The position numbers were made by a program, and so were the translations under genes. A stretch of 64,000 nucleotides of DNA, from the NCBI GenBank assembly GCA_964619065.1, contig CAZUCC010000021.1, positions 5,692-69,691 of the forward strand, given 5' to 3'. The notes below the pieces were generated by a model. It was not told the origin of the DNA and did no database searches. It worked only from the letters and a program-made list of their open reading frames with translations. Positions 51,192 to 60,800 of the stretch are shown in pieces. Position 1 is the first letter of the stretch. Each line of letters starts with the position of its first letter. This DNA comes from JANXUC01 sp964619065. GTDB taxonomy: Bacteria > Acidobacteriota > Terriglobia > Terriglobales > Acidobacteriaceae.

Positions 51192-51983
51192 CTAATTTGC
51201 AGCGGGCTGTTTCTTCACCGGCTTCGTTGTGGGTTTGGGCCTCATGGCTGCAGGTGCTGGATGCATGTGCGCGAGTTCCTCCGGCACGATATGCCGCACA
51301 CCGAGTATGCCGCGATAGGCGCTCAAGATGGCCGCTCCACTGCGAAATAGCGGGTCATACGCGCTTTGATCGGGAGCAGGTTGGCCGGACGCGGGATCTC
51401 CCGGACACCGGGCAAGCACTACGGACGACTTGCCAAACCGCTCCAGCTTGATACGGGTCGGCGGCGTGTCCATTGCCAACATCGATGCGGGGCTCGTCAC
51501 GGCAGAGGCATTGTCCTCGATGGCAATCTGCATGAGGTCTTTCGGGTCGCGCACTCGCAATACGAGAGTCTCCACCATCAACTGGCGGTCGACGCTAAAG
51601 GAGTACTGCACCGTTGAGAAGGTCGCCTGCACGGAGAACTCACGCCGCACGCGCACCCACAGGGCTGTCGACGGCTCGGCCGAGAAGCGCGCACTCTGCC
51701 CGGCTTCCACAAAGCCCGGTTTGTCGGTGAGGGTGGTTCGTCCACGCGAAATCTCGAAGTCTTCACTGAAAAGCGGCTGCCTGGGAATGTGGGCCAACGC
51801 TGTGGCGATTTCTTTTTGCTCCTCCGCTGAGGGGGCGCACACGTTCAGCATGTTGACTTTCACTTTAGGCTGACCCGACTGAGATTGGGCTGCCTGAGAC
51901 TGGCCTGTCTGAGGCTGATCCTGAGCCCATGCCGCCAGGCTCAGTCCGCCGATACATGCCGCGAGAATAATTCGGGTGAGCAC
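51192..51983 (-). CDS. Exported hypothetical protein
   Basis: A 263-residue protein from GTG 51983. It has a signal peptide (LAACIGGLSLAAWAQ), then Gln/Ser-rich spacer (QTGQSQAAQSQSGQ), a beta-rich domain (about 65-205: FEISRGRTTLTDKPGFVEAG, RVRREFSVQATFSTVQYSFSVDRQLMVETLVLRVRDPKDLMQI) and a tail rich in Pro and Lys (RPKPTTKPVKKQPAAN). No known family. It is probably periplasmic. It precedes nothing on the same strand for 140 bases, so it is likely monocistronic. Confidence 0.75.
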   Translation of the reverse strand: MLTRIILAACIGGLSLAAWAQDQPQTGQSQAAQSQSGQPKVKVNMLNVCAPSAEEQKEIATALAHIPRQPLFSEDFEISRGRTTLTDKPGFVEAGQSARFSAEPSTALWVRVRREFSVQATFSTVQYSFSVDRQLMVETLVLRVRDPKDLMQIAIEDNASAVTSPASMLAMDTPPTRIKLERFGKSSVVLARCPGDPASGQPAPDQSAYDPLFRSGAAILSAYRGILGVRHIVPEELAHMHPAPAAMRPKPTTKPVKKQPAAN

Positions 51984-52079
51984 GACCGCATTTTACCCGA
52001 GGATATCCCTGCGCGGTATGCACTTCGCGGTTCCGGCTTAGCCCTTCCCAGCACCCGGCCAGCCATATAATAAGGAGGT

Positions 52080-52280
52080 ATGGCAAACCTAACCCTTGTG
52101 TACGGAATGCGTCTGTTGCCCGCCGATGAGCTCGAGAAGGTCGGCGAAGCCACTCTCCAGTTGAAAAATGACCGCAAAGCGCACGTCACCATGCACGTTC
52201 TCGAAGGCTCGAAAGAGGAAATCGAGAAGCAGTTGCGGACCAGTGTGGAAGCATTTTTCGACTTTTACCCGGAAATTTAA
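52080..52280 (+). CDS. Small conserved-looking hypothetical protein
   Basis: A 66-residue acidic-basic mixed protein. A near-perfect ribosome site (aaggaggt) stands directly before the ATG, which supports the gene. The sequence (VYGMRLLPADELEKVGEATLQLKNDRKAHVTMHVLEGS, then EEIEKQLRTSVEAFFDFYPEI) suggests a beta-beta-alpha small fold. It is 42 bases from the SpoIIE phosphatase gene on the same strand and probably shares its message. Function unknown. Confidence 0.72.
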   Translation: MANLTLVYGMRLLPADELEKVGEATLQLKNDRKAHVTMHVLEGSKEEIEKQLRTSVEAFFDFYPEI

Positions 52281-52322
52281 CGCCACTCGCCGCGAAACCC
52301 GCGCCCTATAATGAGGACGACC

Positions 52323-54503
52323 ATGGCAGTGGTACTCCCAAAATCCTGGCGCTATCGGCTCATGCGGTGGGGATGGCCTCCCCAAAACCGATTTGTGCGC
52401 TGGGGAGTGTCTAACGTCAAGTATGCGCTCGTCCTTCTGGTTCTCCAAGTTCTCACTCTCGTTCTGCATCTGCCCGGGAGTGGGTTGCTGCAATCCGCCG
52501 TGATTTCGGTCGCGGTGATCGCACTTCTGTTGTTTGCGCTCGCCGGATTCGGCTGGGTGCGCCAGAAGCTTCTATGGCGCCTGCGCAACCGGCTCATCGT
52601 CACCTACGTGTTTATCGGCGTCATTCCTGCACTTCTGCTGGTGCTAATGACCTCGCTCGCGGCCTACCTCTTCGCTGGGCAATTTGCCAATTTCGTCGTG
52701 ACCTCGGACATCAACGCCGAACTCAAGAACCTTGAAACGGCGAACTTAACCGTGGCCCATAGTCTGGCGAATCGCCTGCGCAGGAAAGACGCCAGCCCCT
52801 TCACTTTGCTGGACGATTTGCGGACTACGGACCAAGCTTCCACGCTGCAGGAAGTTTGCGCCTGGTACGGTGGGAAGCCGCTCGTAATATCCCCGGCTTC
52901 CGCATGTTCCTTGCAAGTACCAGAATTCCTGCCCGCTCAATTCCGCGAACTTGTGATGGACCACGGCAGACTACACTTGCGCGCTGGAACTACGATCAAT
53001 GCGGCGGGTGGAAAACTACGTGTGATAGCGTCTTCACCCCTCGATCGGACACTGCTGGAGCGGGTCTCGGGAGGTCTGGGCAGAATTACTCTGTACCCTC
53101 TAAGAATCTCGAGTACTAGCGCTGCCAACGATCCCTCCAAGAATCCGTTGGTGTTTCCAGGGGAGCCTGGGAGTTCAGCTCCTTCCGTCGGCACCCCTCG
53201 CAAGGAAGGCATCACCATCACTGACAATGACCATGAATTCACGTTGGTGCCGGACTTTCAACATCCACTCCTGACGGCCGGGGTGCTGCCAGATACGGCC
53301 AGCCGTTGGGACGATGAAATTAACTTCGGCTCCACACCCTCGGTTCTCGACTGGGAAAAAGGTACGCGCGAAATCCGCGCTCTAATGCGAGTTCAAACGC
53401 GGCCTTCCCTGCTCTATGGAAGATTGTTCGCGGTACTCGATAAGTCCGCAACCGGTGCGGAAGGCGCCTTGTTTGGCTTCGCAATCTTGTTTGCGTTCAT
53501 CGTTCTCCTGGCTCTCATCATCGGTTGGCGCCTCACGCGCACCATGACCCGCTCGGTCGCTAACCTTTACACAGCCACCCAGCACCTGAACCGCGGGGAG
53601 TTTGGCTACCGTATCGAAGTTCGCGAACGCGACCAGCTCGCGGCTCTGCAAACCTCCTTTAATTCCATGGCCGCTTCCTTAGAGAAGCTGATGTCCGAGC
53701 AGCGTGAAAAGCAACGCCTGGAAAATGAGCTCACTATCGCACACGAGGTTCAGGAGCAACTCTTCCCGCGCAAATTCTCCCATCTCGAATCGCTCGAAGT
53801 GCACGGCTTCTGCAAGCCCGCGCGGACGGTGAGTGGCGACTACTATGATTTTCTTCCAGCTACCGCCAATCGGCTCGGCCTAGCCGTGGGCGATATTTCC
53901 GGAAAAGGAATTTCCGCTGCGCTGCTGATGGCAACGATCCACTCGGCCGTGCGCGCCTACCTGCTGGAAAGCGTACCCACCCAGATCCCGTTGCCAGCCG
54001 GCGCGGGGAAAGGAAATGGCCTTCCCCACGGCGCCGGAATCTCACCGTCGATGTTGATGTACCTGCTGAACCGCCAGCTTTACAGCACTACACCGATGGA
54101 GAAGTACGCAACGCTTTTTCTGGGGCTCTACGACGGCAGCGCACGCCGACTAACCTACACCAACGCCGGCCATCTCCCGCCGATCCTCGTGGGCGAAGGC
54201 GGCAGTATTCGCCGCCTGGAAACGGGTGGAACCGTAGTCGGACTCTTCGATAACATGCAGTACGAGGAAAGTACCGTGGGCCTAAGTGCAGGAGAAATCT
54301 TTCTCGCCTATAGCGATGGTGTTACCGAACCGGAAAACGACTACGGAGAATTCGGCGAAGACCGGCTGATCGACCTCGTCCGCACCAACCGCCATCTCCC
54401 GCTCGACCGCCTCAGCGCACTGGTCACTGACGCAGTCTACGAATGGATCGGCGCCAATGAGCAGCCCGACGACGTCACGCTCGTGCTCGCCCGGGCACGA
54501 TAA
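52323..54503 (+). CDS. Membrane PP2C-type (SpoIIE) serine phosphatase with HAMP domain
   Basis: A 726-residue sensor phosphatase. ATG 52323 is chosen because gagga lies seven bases ahead; an ATG at 52311 is a poorer option. Two membrane segments occur around 38-80 and 90-120, a large extracytoplasmic domain spans about 125-385, and a further segment (GFAILFAFIVLLALIIGWRL) enters a HAMP linker with a coiled coil. The C-terminal SpoIIE domain (about 500-725) has PARTVSGDYYDFLPATANRLGLAVGDISGKGISAALLMATIH, YTNAGHLPPILV and DGVTEPENDYGEFGEDRL, with the metal-binding aspartates in place. It likely dephosphorylates an anti-anti-sigma or STAS protein in a partner-switching path. It converges with the patatin gene 8 bases apart. 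Confidence 0.92.
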   Translation: MAVVLPKSWRYRLMRWGWPPQNRFVRWGVSNVKYALVLLVLQVLTLVLHLPGSGLLQSAVISVAVIALLLFALAGFGWVRQKLLWRLRNRLIVTYVFIGVIPALLLVLMTSLAAYLFAGQFANFVVTSDINAELKNLETANLTVAHSLANRLRRKDASPFTLLDDLRTTDQASTLQEVCAWYGGKPLVISPASACSLQVPEFLPAQFRELVMDHGRLHLRAGTTINAAGGKLRVIASSPLDRTLLERVSGGLGRITLYPLRISSTSAANDPSKNPLVFPGEPGSSAPSVGTPRKEGITITDNDHEFTLVPDFQHPLLTAGVLPDTASRWDDEINFGSTPSVLDWEKGTREIRALMRVQTRPSLLYGRLFAVLDKSATGAEGALFGFAILFAFIVLLALIIGWRLTRTMTRSVANLYTATQHLNRGEFGYRIEVRERDQLAALQTSFNSMAASLEKLMSEQREKQRLENELTIAHEVQEQLFPRKFSHLESLEVHGFCKPARTVSGDYYDFLPATANRLGLAVGDISGKGISAALLMATIHSAVRAYLLESVPTQIPLPAGAGKGNGLPHGAGISPSMLMYLLNRQLYSTTPMEKYATLFLGLYDGSARRLTYTNAGHLPPILVGEGGSIRRLETGGTVVGLFDNMQYEESTVGLSAGEIFLAYSDGVTEPENDYGEFGEDRLIDLVRTNRHLPLDRLSALVTDAVYEWIGANEQPDDVTLVLARAR

Positions 54504-54511
54504 CTCTCCGC

Positions 54512-56335
54512 TTAGAACTGCGGCCGCACGCGTAATCCAGGCTTGGGACGTGGCGCGCCTTCGGCTAGATCGCAGTCTCCCATTTCCTGGCCTAGATCTC
54601 TCACCTGCCGCGTAAGATCCCTGGCGCACTCCCGCTGCTCCTCGGTGAAGCGGTAACTGCTCGGAGGATCGCCCGCTTCGCGCTTGAGCAGCTCAGTATA
54701 AGGACGGTCGCCCGGTTCGGGTTTTTCAAGAGAACCCGCGAATTGCGACAAAAAGTCCGCGAGTACTTCCATCGTCGAACGGTAGCGAATCCAGCGATGG
54801 TTATCCCAGGTCATGGGTGTCGGGTTGCCTTCGTCGATGCCGCGCAGAAAGTGATCCGCGATCTTCTCCGCCGCCGCTTGGCCATACCCCGCGATTCCGT
54901 GGACGACCTCGCTGGGCATGTTGAGATTGAGTCCGCCCTCATTCTTTGTCAAGTAAATGTGAACAATGCGGTCGCGATATCCCGGCACCATGGCTTGGAG
55001 GTTGTCGGTCCAGTTGCGGGCCGCGTCGACGATGGACCCCGCAAAACTGAGAGCAGCCGTGGCCGTGCTGGACCAGCGCTTCCACTCCAGAGCGATCCCG
55101 CCTAGATTACTCGTCGGCATCCAGAGATGGCTGCCGGGATGATCCGCGCGCTCGTCGCGAAGGTCCAGTCCAAATGTGGGCCAACGCGGCAGCGGCGAAT
55201 CGAACAGATGTATGGGAAAATTGCTGCAGATGCCGCCATCGGAAAACCAGGCAACCTCGGGACGACGGAGTTCCTCGTGGTTGAGCGCATCGCCGGGAAC
55301 CCGGTTATTGGCAGGCGCCTCGTCGACGGCTCGCCGTCGACGTGACCAATCCACCATATACAGCGGAACCGCGCAAAATAAAAAAGGAAAACTCAAGCTC
55401 ATTCGTGCGGCTACGATGATGGGCAGGTCATCCGCCACCGGCAACGGAACGAACCCACTTCTGTCGACTTTCTCATGATGTTCGGAAATCTCTGCAGGAT
55501 GCTGCACCATCCAGTCCACCACTTGTTTCGGAAAATACAGCCGCATCTCTTCCGGCGAAAAATAGAATTCGTTCACGTCAGCAGGCAGCGCATACGGACG
55601 CCCCAGGGTGAGGCAGGTGCTAATCATCTTCAGCGTGATACCGGCGCGGCGCAAATCTCCGAACGTCAAAGGCTTCTCCGGGGGATGTCCCGCCAAAGAA
55701 TTGATCGTATTGTTGAGCCATTCGATGAGGGTGATGGGTTGGCCGGGAACCGGCTCCGCATAACCTGGACATAAGCCGAAATGATTCTTGGGCAAGCGCA
55801 ACGCCCGCAGCGCGACTCCAATTGCCGCACCCAGCAGTTTGCCTGTCGCGCCAATCAAAACGCCAAGCACGAGAGCCGCAACCGGGTGGCCTTGCCACAA
55901 AAGCAGCAGCACAACCACGCCCGGCAATACTCCGATTGTCGCATCCAGCCAGAGCGTGCTCGCCAGCGTCCACCAGCGTCGCAAACCCGAATACGCCAGA
56001 AAGGCTGAAGCCACTCGGAACAACCCTGCCATGGTCTTCTGTGGCTGGAACAAGTGAAAGAGATTCGACCCATCCCCAGCGGCAGACTTCGCCCCCAGCC
56101 AATCGGGAATTTCGTTCATCTGTTCGAAGACGATTTCCCCGTTGCGCCGCCGATATTCGGCGGCTGCAGTAATCGCTGCCGCGATGGCACCGGCGGAGGT
56201 CCCCCCAATGGATTGAAAGCGGTACTCCTGCGCCAAACGGGTAACGGCGCGCGGATAGACAATGCCTGAAGTGATACCGCCCTTCATGACAATGTCGCAC
56301 TTTTTGGAAGCTGAAACGTAAGGATTATCCGGCAT
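54512..56335 (-). CDS. Patatin-like phospholipase with internal membrane segments
   Basis: A 607-residue patatin-fold lipase. The oxyanion loop is KGGITSGIVYP (about 18-28), the nucleophile Ser47 in GGTSAGAIAAA, and the catalytic aspartate Asp366 in FSDGGICSNFP. An insertion at about 120-180 carries two hydrophobic spans (TIGVLPGVVVLLLLW and AALVLGVLIGATGKLLGAAIG), which most bacterial patatins lack, and ties the enzyme to a membrane. The 200-residue C-terminal part is unclassified. It should hydrolyse acyl chains of phospholipid. No CD-NTase or other immune gene lies near, so an antiphage role is not suggested by context. Confidence 0.88.
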   Translation of the reverse strand: MPDNPYVSASKKCDIVMKGGITSGIVYPRAVTRLAQEYRFQSIGGTSAGAIAAAITAAAEYRRRNGEIVFEQMNEIPDWLGAKSAAGDGSNLFHLFQPQKTMAGLFRVASAFLAYSGLRRWWTLASTLWLDATIGVLPGVVVLLLLWQGHPVAALVLGVLIGATGKLLGAAIGVALRALRLPKNHFGLCPGYAEPVPGQPITLIEWLNNTINSLAGHPPEKPLTFGDLRRAGITLKMISTCLTLGRPYALPADVNEFYFSPEEMRLYFPKQVVDWMVQHPAEISEHHEKVDRSGFVPLPVADDLPIIVAARMSLSFPFLFCAVPLYMVDWSRRRRAVDEAPANNRVPGDALNHEELRRPEVAWFSDGGICSNFPIHLFDSPLPRWPTFGLDLRDERADHPGSHLWMPTSNLGGIALEWKRWSSTATAALSFAGSIVDAARNWTDNLQAMVPGYRDRIVHIYLTKNEGGLNLNMPSEVVHGIAGYGQAAAEKIADHFLRGIDEGNPTPMTWDNHRWIRYRSTMEVLADFLSQFAGSLEKPEPGDRPYTELLKREAGDPPSSYRFTEEQRECARDLTRQVRDLGQEMGDCDLAEGAPRPKPGLRVRPQF

Positions 56336-56426
56336 GGCCCGGGAGTTTACCGCAGGACGGAAAAAGAATAAAGGGTTAACTGAGTGGCGTTCTAAATCTA
56401 AGTGAGCCTAGTGTGGATTCTTGGGA

Positions 56427-57251
56427 CTACCTTTTTTTGTCCGCAGGGGTAGCTTCGTTCGACAGTTTCCTGGTCCGCGTTGAGGTCGCATTAACTACGA
56501 GCATCGGACCGAGTTGCAAGTTCTTACGATGACCGCTGGCGGTTGTTGCCTTGGAAGGTCCCAAATAGTCAGGCTGTTGACGAATGTACCGTGCCATGGA
56601 TGTTTCCATGATTCGCCCACCTGCTCCTACATTTTCCGAGGCCTCGAACCGCACTTTCTGAAGGGCATCGGTTTCGCTGCTCGTCGCACTCTGCCACCCG
56701 TGGATGCGAGCTACCGCGCGGTCGACGACGCGAGCAAGCTCGGCTCCGAAATCAGGTCCCCGGTCCTTCCTTAAATGCCGCTTCGCCTTCTCGGCAGAAA
56801 ACCAGGTTGGATTTCGGTTGGCCTCTTGCGGGGGGCCGAGCCGCAGCACCTCACAAAGATGAGCACTGATCACAATCTCTCTTTCCGCGGATCTCCCAGC
56901 AGACTTCACGCTAGAATTCCGTGCATTGCCGCGCTTGCGACGAACGTACCGGGCAAACGAAGTTTCCTCGATCCGGCCATGAACTCCCGCTTCTTCAAAA
57001 GCCTCAAGAGCGGCCGCTTGAGCGTGGGTTAGCCCAGGTTCGACGCCTCCCTTGGGAAAAGTCCAGTGCTCACTGCCGGTCCGGACCAACAAAAACTCAA
57101 CGAGGCCGCGGCGGACCCGATAGCAAACGGCGGCAACCTGTTCACATTCCCGCAGTTTGCGGACTTGTGATAGTCGAAAGAACTTGGCCGATGGCCGCGA
57201 AGGCGGAGCCGGTGACCCACTTGTCGGCGGACGAGACTTTCCAGCACCCAT
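56427..57251 (-). CDS. NUDIX-fold hydrolase with unusual box
   Basis: A 274-residue protein. ATG 57251 is chosen as the most downstream start giving a complete domain. The NUDIX region (about 35-155) has VAAVCYRVRRGLVEFLLVRTGSEHWTFPKGGVEPGLTHAQAAALEAFEEAGV. The metal-binding core EAFEEAG (ExxEEAG) is kept, but the box is one residue shorter than normal before it and the usual Arg of RExxEE is Leu, so catalysis may be altered. A 100-residue basic C-terminal extension follows (GPSKATTASGHRKNLQLGP). It is divergent from the small zinc-type gene at 57436. Substrate unknown. Confidence 0.78.
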   Translation of the reverse strand: MGAGKSRPPTSGSPAPPSRPSAKFFRLSQVRKLRECEQVAAVCYRVRRGLVEFLLVRTGSEHWTFPKGGVEPGLTHAQAAALEAFEEAGVHGRIEETSFARYVRRKRGNARNSSVKSAGRSAEREIVISAHLCEVLRLGPPQEANRNPTWFSAEKAKRHLRKDRGPDFGAELARVVDRAVARIHGWQSATSSETDALQKVRFEASENVGAGGRIMETSMARYIRQQPDYLGPSKATTASGHRKNLQLGPMLVVNATSTRTRKLSNEATPADKKR

Positions 57252-57435
57252 GGCATTAGAGTGCACGATGCAATCCGCAGTGGATAGAGTACAGCTTGGT
57301 TCTCCAGTCAATTTCGAAGAAATTGAGAAGGGCACGCACGCATTCCCCGCCTGCGGGAATCCTTCTGCATACTTGCGCCCCAGCACGCTTCGAGACAGTA
57401 TGCATTTTTGGCTTAAACCCTGTAGGGAGGGACTT

Positions 57436-57783
57436 TTGGATAACTTGTTCTGTCTGCGCTGTAGCCGGGAACTTGAGGCGGGACAAAAATCCGTCGCCGT
57501 CTACATGTTCGCGCAGACCGTGGGGGTCAGACCCCGCCAAAAATCGGCGGCCCGCCGGATTTGTTTCTGCCCACAATGCTCTGTCTCTCTGGCGATGGGG
57601 CCGGCGCCGGAAGGCGCCCTTAACATTGCCGCTTGGCAGATGATTCGCGACCTCGTCGGCGCTGATCCAGCCCTGACCGAGGCGGCATGGGAAAACCTGC
57701 GAGGCGTCGTCGACTTACTGCCTGCCACGGGAACCGATGACAGCCCTCATTCATTGCGCGCCGGGGGATACTTCGAGTTCTAA
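57436..57783 (+). CDS. Small cysteine-rich (zinc-binding) protein
   Basis: A 115-residue protein. TTG 57436 is chosen because agggagg (57424-57430) stands five bases ahead; a start at ATG 57400 lacks such a site. It begins MDNLFCLRCSRELEAGQKSV, with a CLRC pair, and later has RICFCPQCSVSLAMG with a second CPQC pair, together a likely four-cysteine zinc site. The rest is helical with Trp/Leu (IAAWQMIRDLVGADPALTEAAWENL). Function not known. It is divergent from the NUDIX gene. Confidence 0.65.
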   Translation: MDNLFCLRCSRELEAGQKSVAVYMFAQTVGVRPRQKSAARRICFCPQCSVSLAMGPAPEGALNIAAWQMIRDLVGADPALTEAAWENLRGVVDLLPATGTDDSPHSLRAGGYFEF

Positions 57784-57879
57784 CGAGATTCGTAAGACAA
57801 AAACTTCAGTGCCTAAACTCTCCTGAAATATGCATTGGACACAGCTGCCAGATTTTGGCTGGCGGCTGCACCAAATTTC

Positions 57880-60800
57880 CTAGAAGTGGCTTGATTGTGT
57901 GAAATTCTGCCCACCCGTCGTATAGGTCACCATGTAAGTGTCCCCAGCCGTAGGATGCGCCGTCCCGGTTCCACTCGTTTGTGCGGCGAAGATGTAGCCC
58001 GATCCAGGGTTCAAAGTCTGGCCTGGTGCGAGCGTGTAAGTGTACGTCGCCGTCGAAGCCGTGCTGCTATTGGCTTGCGTGATCTGGCCACCAACGGTAT
58101 TGTACTGCCCGCTGAAGCTGATCCCCGTTGTGCGCTGCACCACAATCGTGATCGACAGTGCGGTCAGCGAACCAGTATTCGCCAATCGCACTTGCTCTTC
58201 GTTGAACCATGGACTGCTTGAACTTACCACCGGCGTGATGGTTACCCCACCAGTTCCTCCGGTGCTGGCAACGGTGAGGCCTATGGTGACCGTGTGCGTG
58301 AGACCGCCACCAGTCCCAGTGATGGTCACGGTTGCGGCTCCTAACGTCGCCGTGCCGGAAGCAGCGAGCGTGAGCACGCTGCTTGTTCCGGTCGTAGTTG
58401 TGGTCTGAGGATTAAAGCTGGCGGTGACGCCTGCCGGCATTCCACTCGCCGTGAAGGAAACTGCGCTGGCGAAACCGTTGGTCCGTGTAATGGTAATTGT
58501 GCTCGTGCCACTCGCGCCCTGGTTGACGCTCAGTGTGCTCGGGCTCGCTGCGAGTGAGAAATCCGGCGTGGTATTCGTCACCGTGAGCGCCACACTTGTT
58601 GTGTGCGTGACGCCTCCTCCGGTTCCCGTGATGGTCACCGTGGCTAGACCAGGCGTTGCGGTTGCCGAAGCGCTTAGCGTGAGCACGCTGCTTGTCCCGG
58701 TCGTAGTTGTGGTCTGAGGACTAAAGCTGGCGGTGACACCCGTCGGCATTCCACTCGCCGTGAAGGAAACTGCGCTGGCGAAACCGTTGGTCCGTGTAAT
58801 GGTAATTGTGCTCGTGCCACTCGCGCCCTGGTTGACGCTCAGTGTGCTCGGGCTCGCTGCGAGTGAGAAATCCGGCGTGGTATTCGTCACCGTGAGCGTC
58901 ACACTTGTTGTATGCGTGACGCCTCCTCCGGTGCCGGTAATGGTCACCGTGGCTAGACCAGGCGTTGCGGTTGCCGAAGCGCTTAGCGTAAGTATGCTGC
59001 TTGTTCCGGTCGTAGTTGTGGTCTGAGGATTAAAGCTGGCGGTGACGCCTGCCGGCATTCCACTCGCCGTGAAGGAAACTGCGCTGGCAAAACCACCGGT
59101 GCGTGTGATGGTGATTGTGCTCGTGCCACTCGCGCCCTGTGCAACGCTCAGGCTGGCCGGCGTGGGTGACAGTGAGAAGTCAGATGCACCGGGCACCGTA
59201 AGGGTCAGCGTCACGGTATGTGTGAGGGCGCCGCTAGTACCGGTGATCGTGAGTGTCGAAGTGCCGCCCGTAGCTGTTGGCTGCGCATTGAAAGTTAACG
59301 TGCTCGTACCAGCGCCGTTGGTGGCGGAAGGATTGAACCCTGCGGTCACCCCAGCTGGTGGAGCGGTGATCGATAGATTCACATTAGCACTAAAGCCGAA
59401 GAGCGCGCCGACTGTAATGGTGCTCGTCGCCGCCCCTCCAAGAGGCACTGTGACAGAGGTGGGGGACAGCGAGAGGGAGAAGTCCGGCCGTCCTATTACA
59501 GTTAGGTTGACGGCGGTCGTGTGTGTCAACGTCCCGCTGGTTCCCGTGACGGTCACGGTTGCCGGACCTACGGTGGCGTTGCCTGCGGCGGTGAATGTCA
59601 GTGTGCTGACACCGTTGCCACCCGCAACCGAGGTGGGTGCAAAGCTCGCGGTCACCCCGCTCGGTAGTCCGCTCACGCTCAGCGCTACCGAGCTGCTGAA
59701 GCTATTAATAGGACTTACAGTGATGGTGCTGGTTCCCGTCGCGCCCTGCATCATGCTCGCGCTCGTGCTGGATAGCGAAAAATCGGGATTCGTATTGGTC
59801 GGAATCGGCGGGAAAGCATTGTTGACCAGATCGTGAAACTGCACAGGGAAAAATGTCCCAGCTGTCGGTGAGTTCGGATATGCGCCAGTTGGAGTATTCC
59901 CGGCTAGCGGATTGGTCTTGGAAGGATCGCAGTTCGGATCCGGATGCGGCGTCAAACTGGCTAGATAGGTGCCGTCCGACTCTCCCGGCGGTTTGATCCA
60001 CACGAATGCCTGAAGCTGCGGGAAGAATCCCGCCGGGTTGGCTTGCGGCGGAGTACCAATTCCCGCGCCCACAGGGTTACACCACAAACCTCGGTGCGCG
60101 CGACGGTCGATCTTAGTGGCGTTTACAAAAGTGTTGAGATCCGTGCTCGTGCTCGGTCCCGTGGGACGTGCCGCTCCGCCCCAACCGTTCCGGGAGGTGT
60201 CGATGATCATCCCAATCGTGGAGGGGAACCCTGCGCTCACAAAATTCTGGTACAGCGCTTGGGCATAACTCGCTTCATCGATGAAAGGATTGAACTCGTA
60301 AAACATGGCGCCGATCAGCTGCTGCCCCCCGATCGTCATACTCGCGTTCATGAAAGGCTCCCTCGTAGGGAGAGTGTTAGCTGTATCGGTGACGAAGCCA
60401 TCAATCGTGTTCACGCCGGCGGGCGTACCGGTAACAAGTGTCGTGTACTGTTGAATAGCGCCCGAGAAGTTATTCGGCCAGCCTAACCAGCCAGAGTGCC
60501 CGATGTCCAAATACTGGTAGACATTCGGTATCGTGTGTAAGCGCGTGATCGCATATTGAATGCCCTGCACGTAGACACCGGAGTTCTTTGCGTCCACGCA
60601 TGCCTGAATCGTAGTAGTGCCGCCCCCGGCATTCGTAACCAGATTCGGCACAGAATCCGGCTCAATCACTGCAACAATGCGAATGTTGGCATACGCCGGA
60701 TTGGAAAGAATGCTTACAATCGGATCGATGTACTGCGTCTTGTAAGTGTCCAGGCCGCTGAGTGGCTGTGTCGGCGGATTTGCGTTGATGCTGAGTTCGC

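Noticed and set aside
54512..56335. CBASS-like antiphage effector (patatin)
   Set aside because: No CD-NTase, Cap or other defence gene is nearby, and the neighbours are housekeeping or signalling genes.
58424..59836. Plus-strand frames with repeated Val/Pro-rich peptides
   Set aside because: They mirror the Ig-like repeats of the GH6 gene and have no start signals or known domains.
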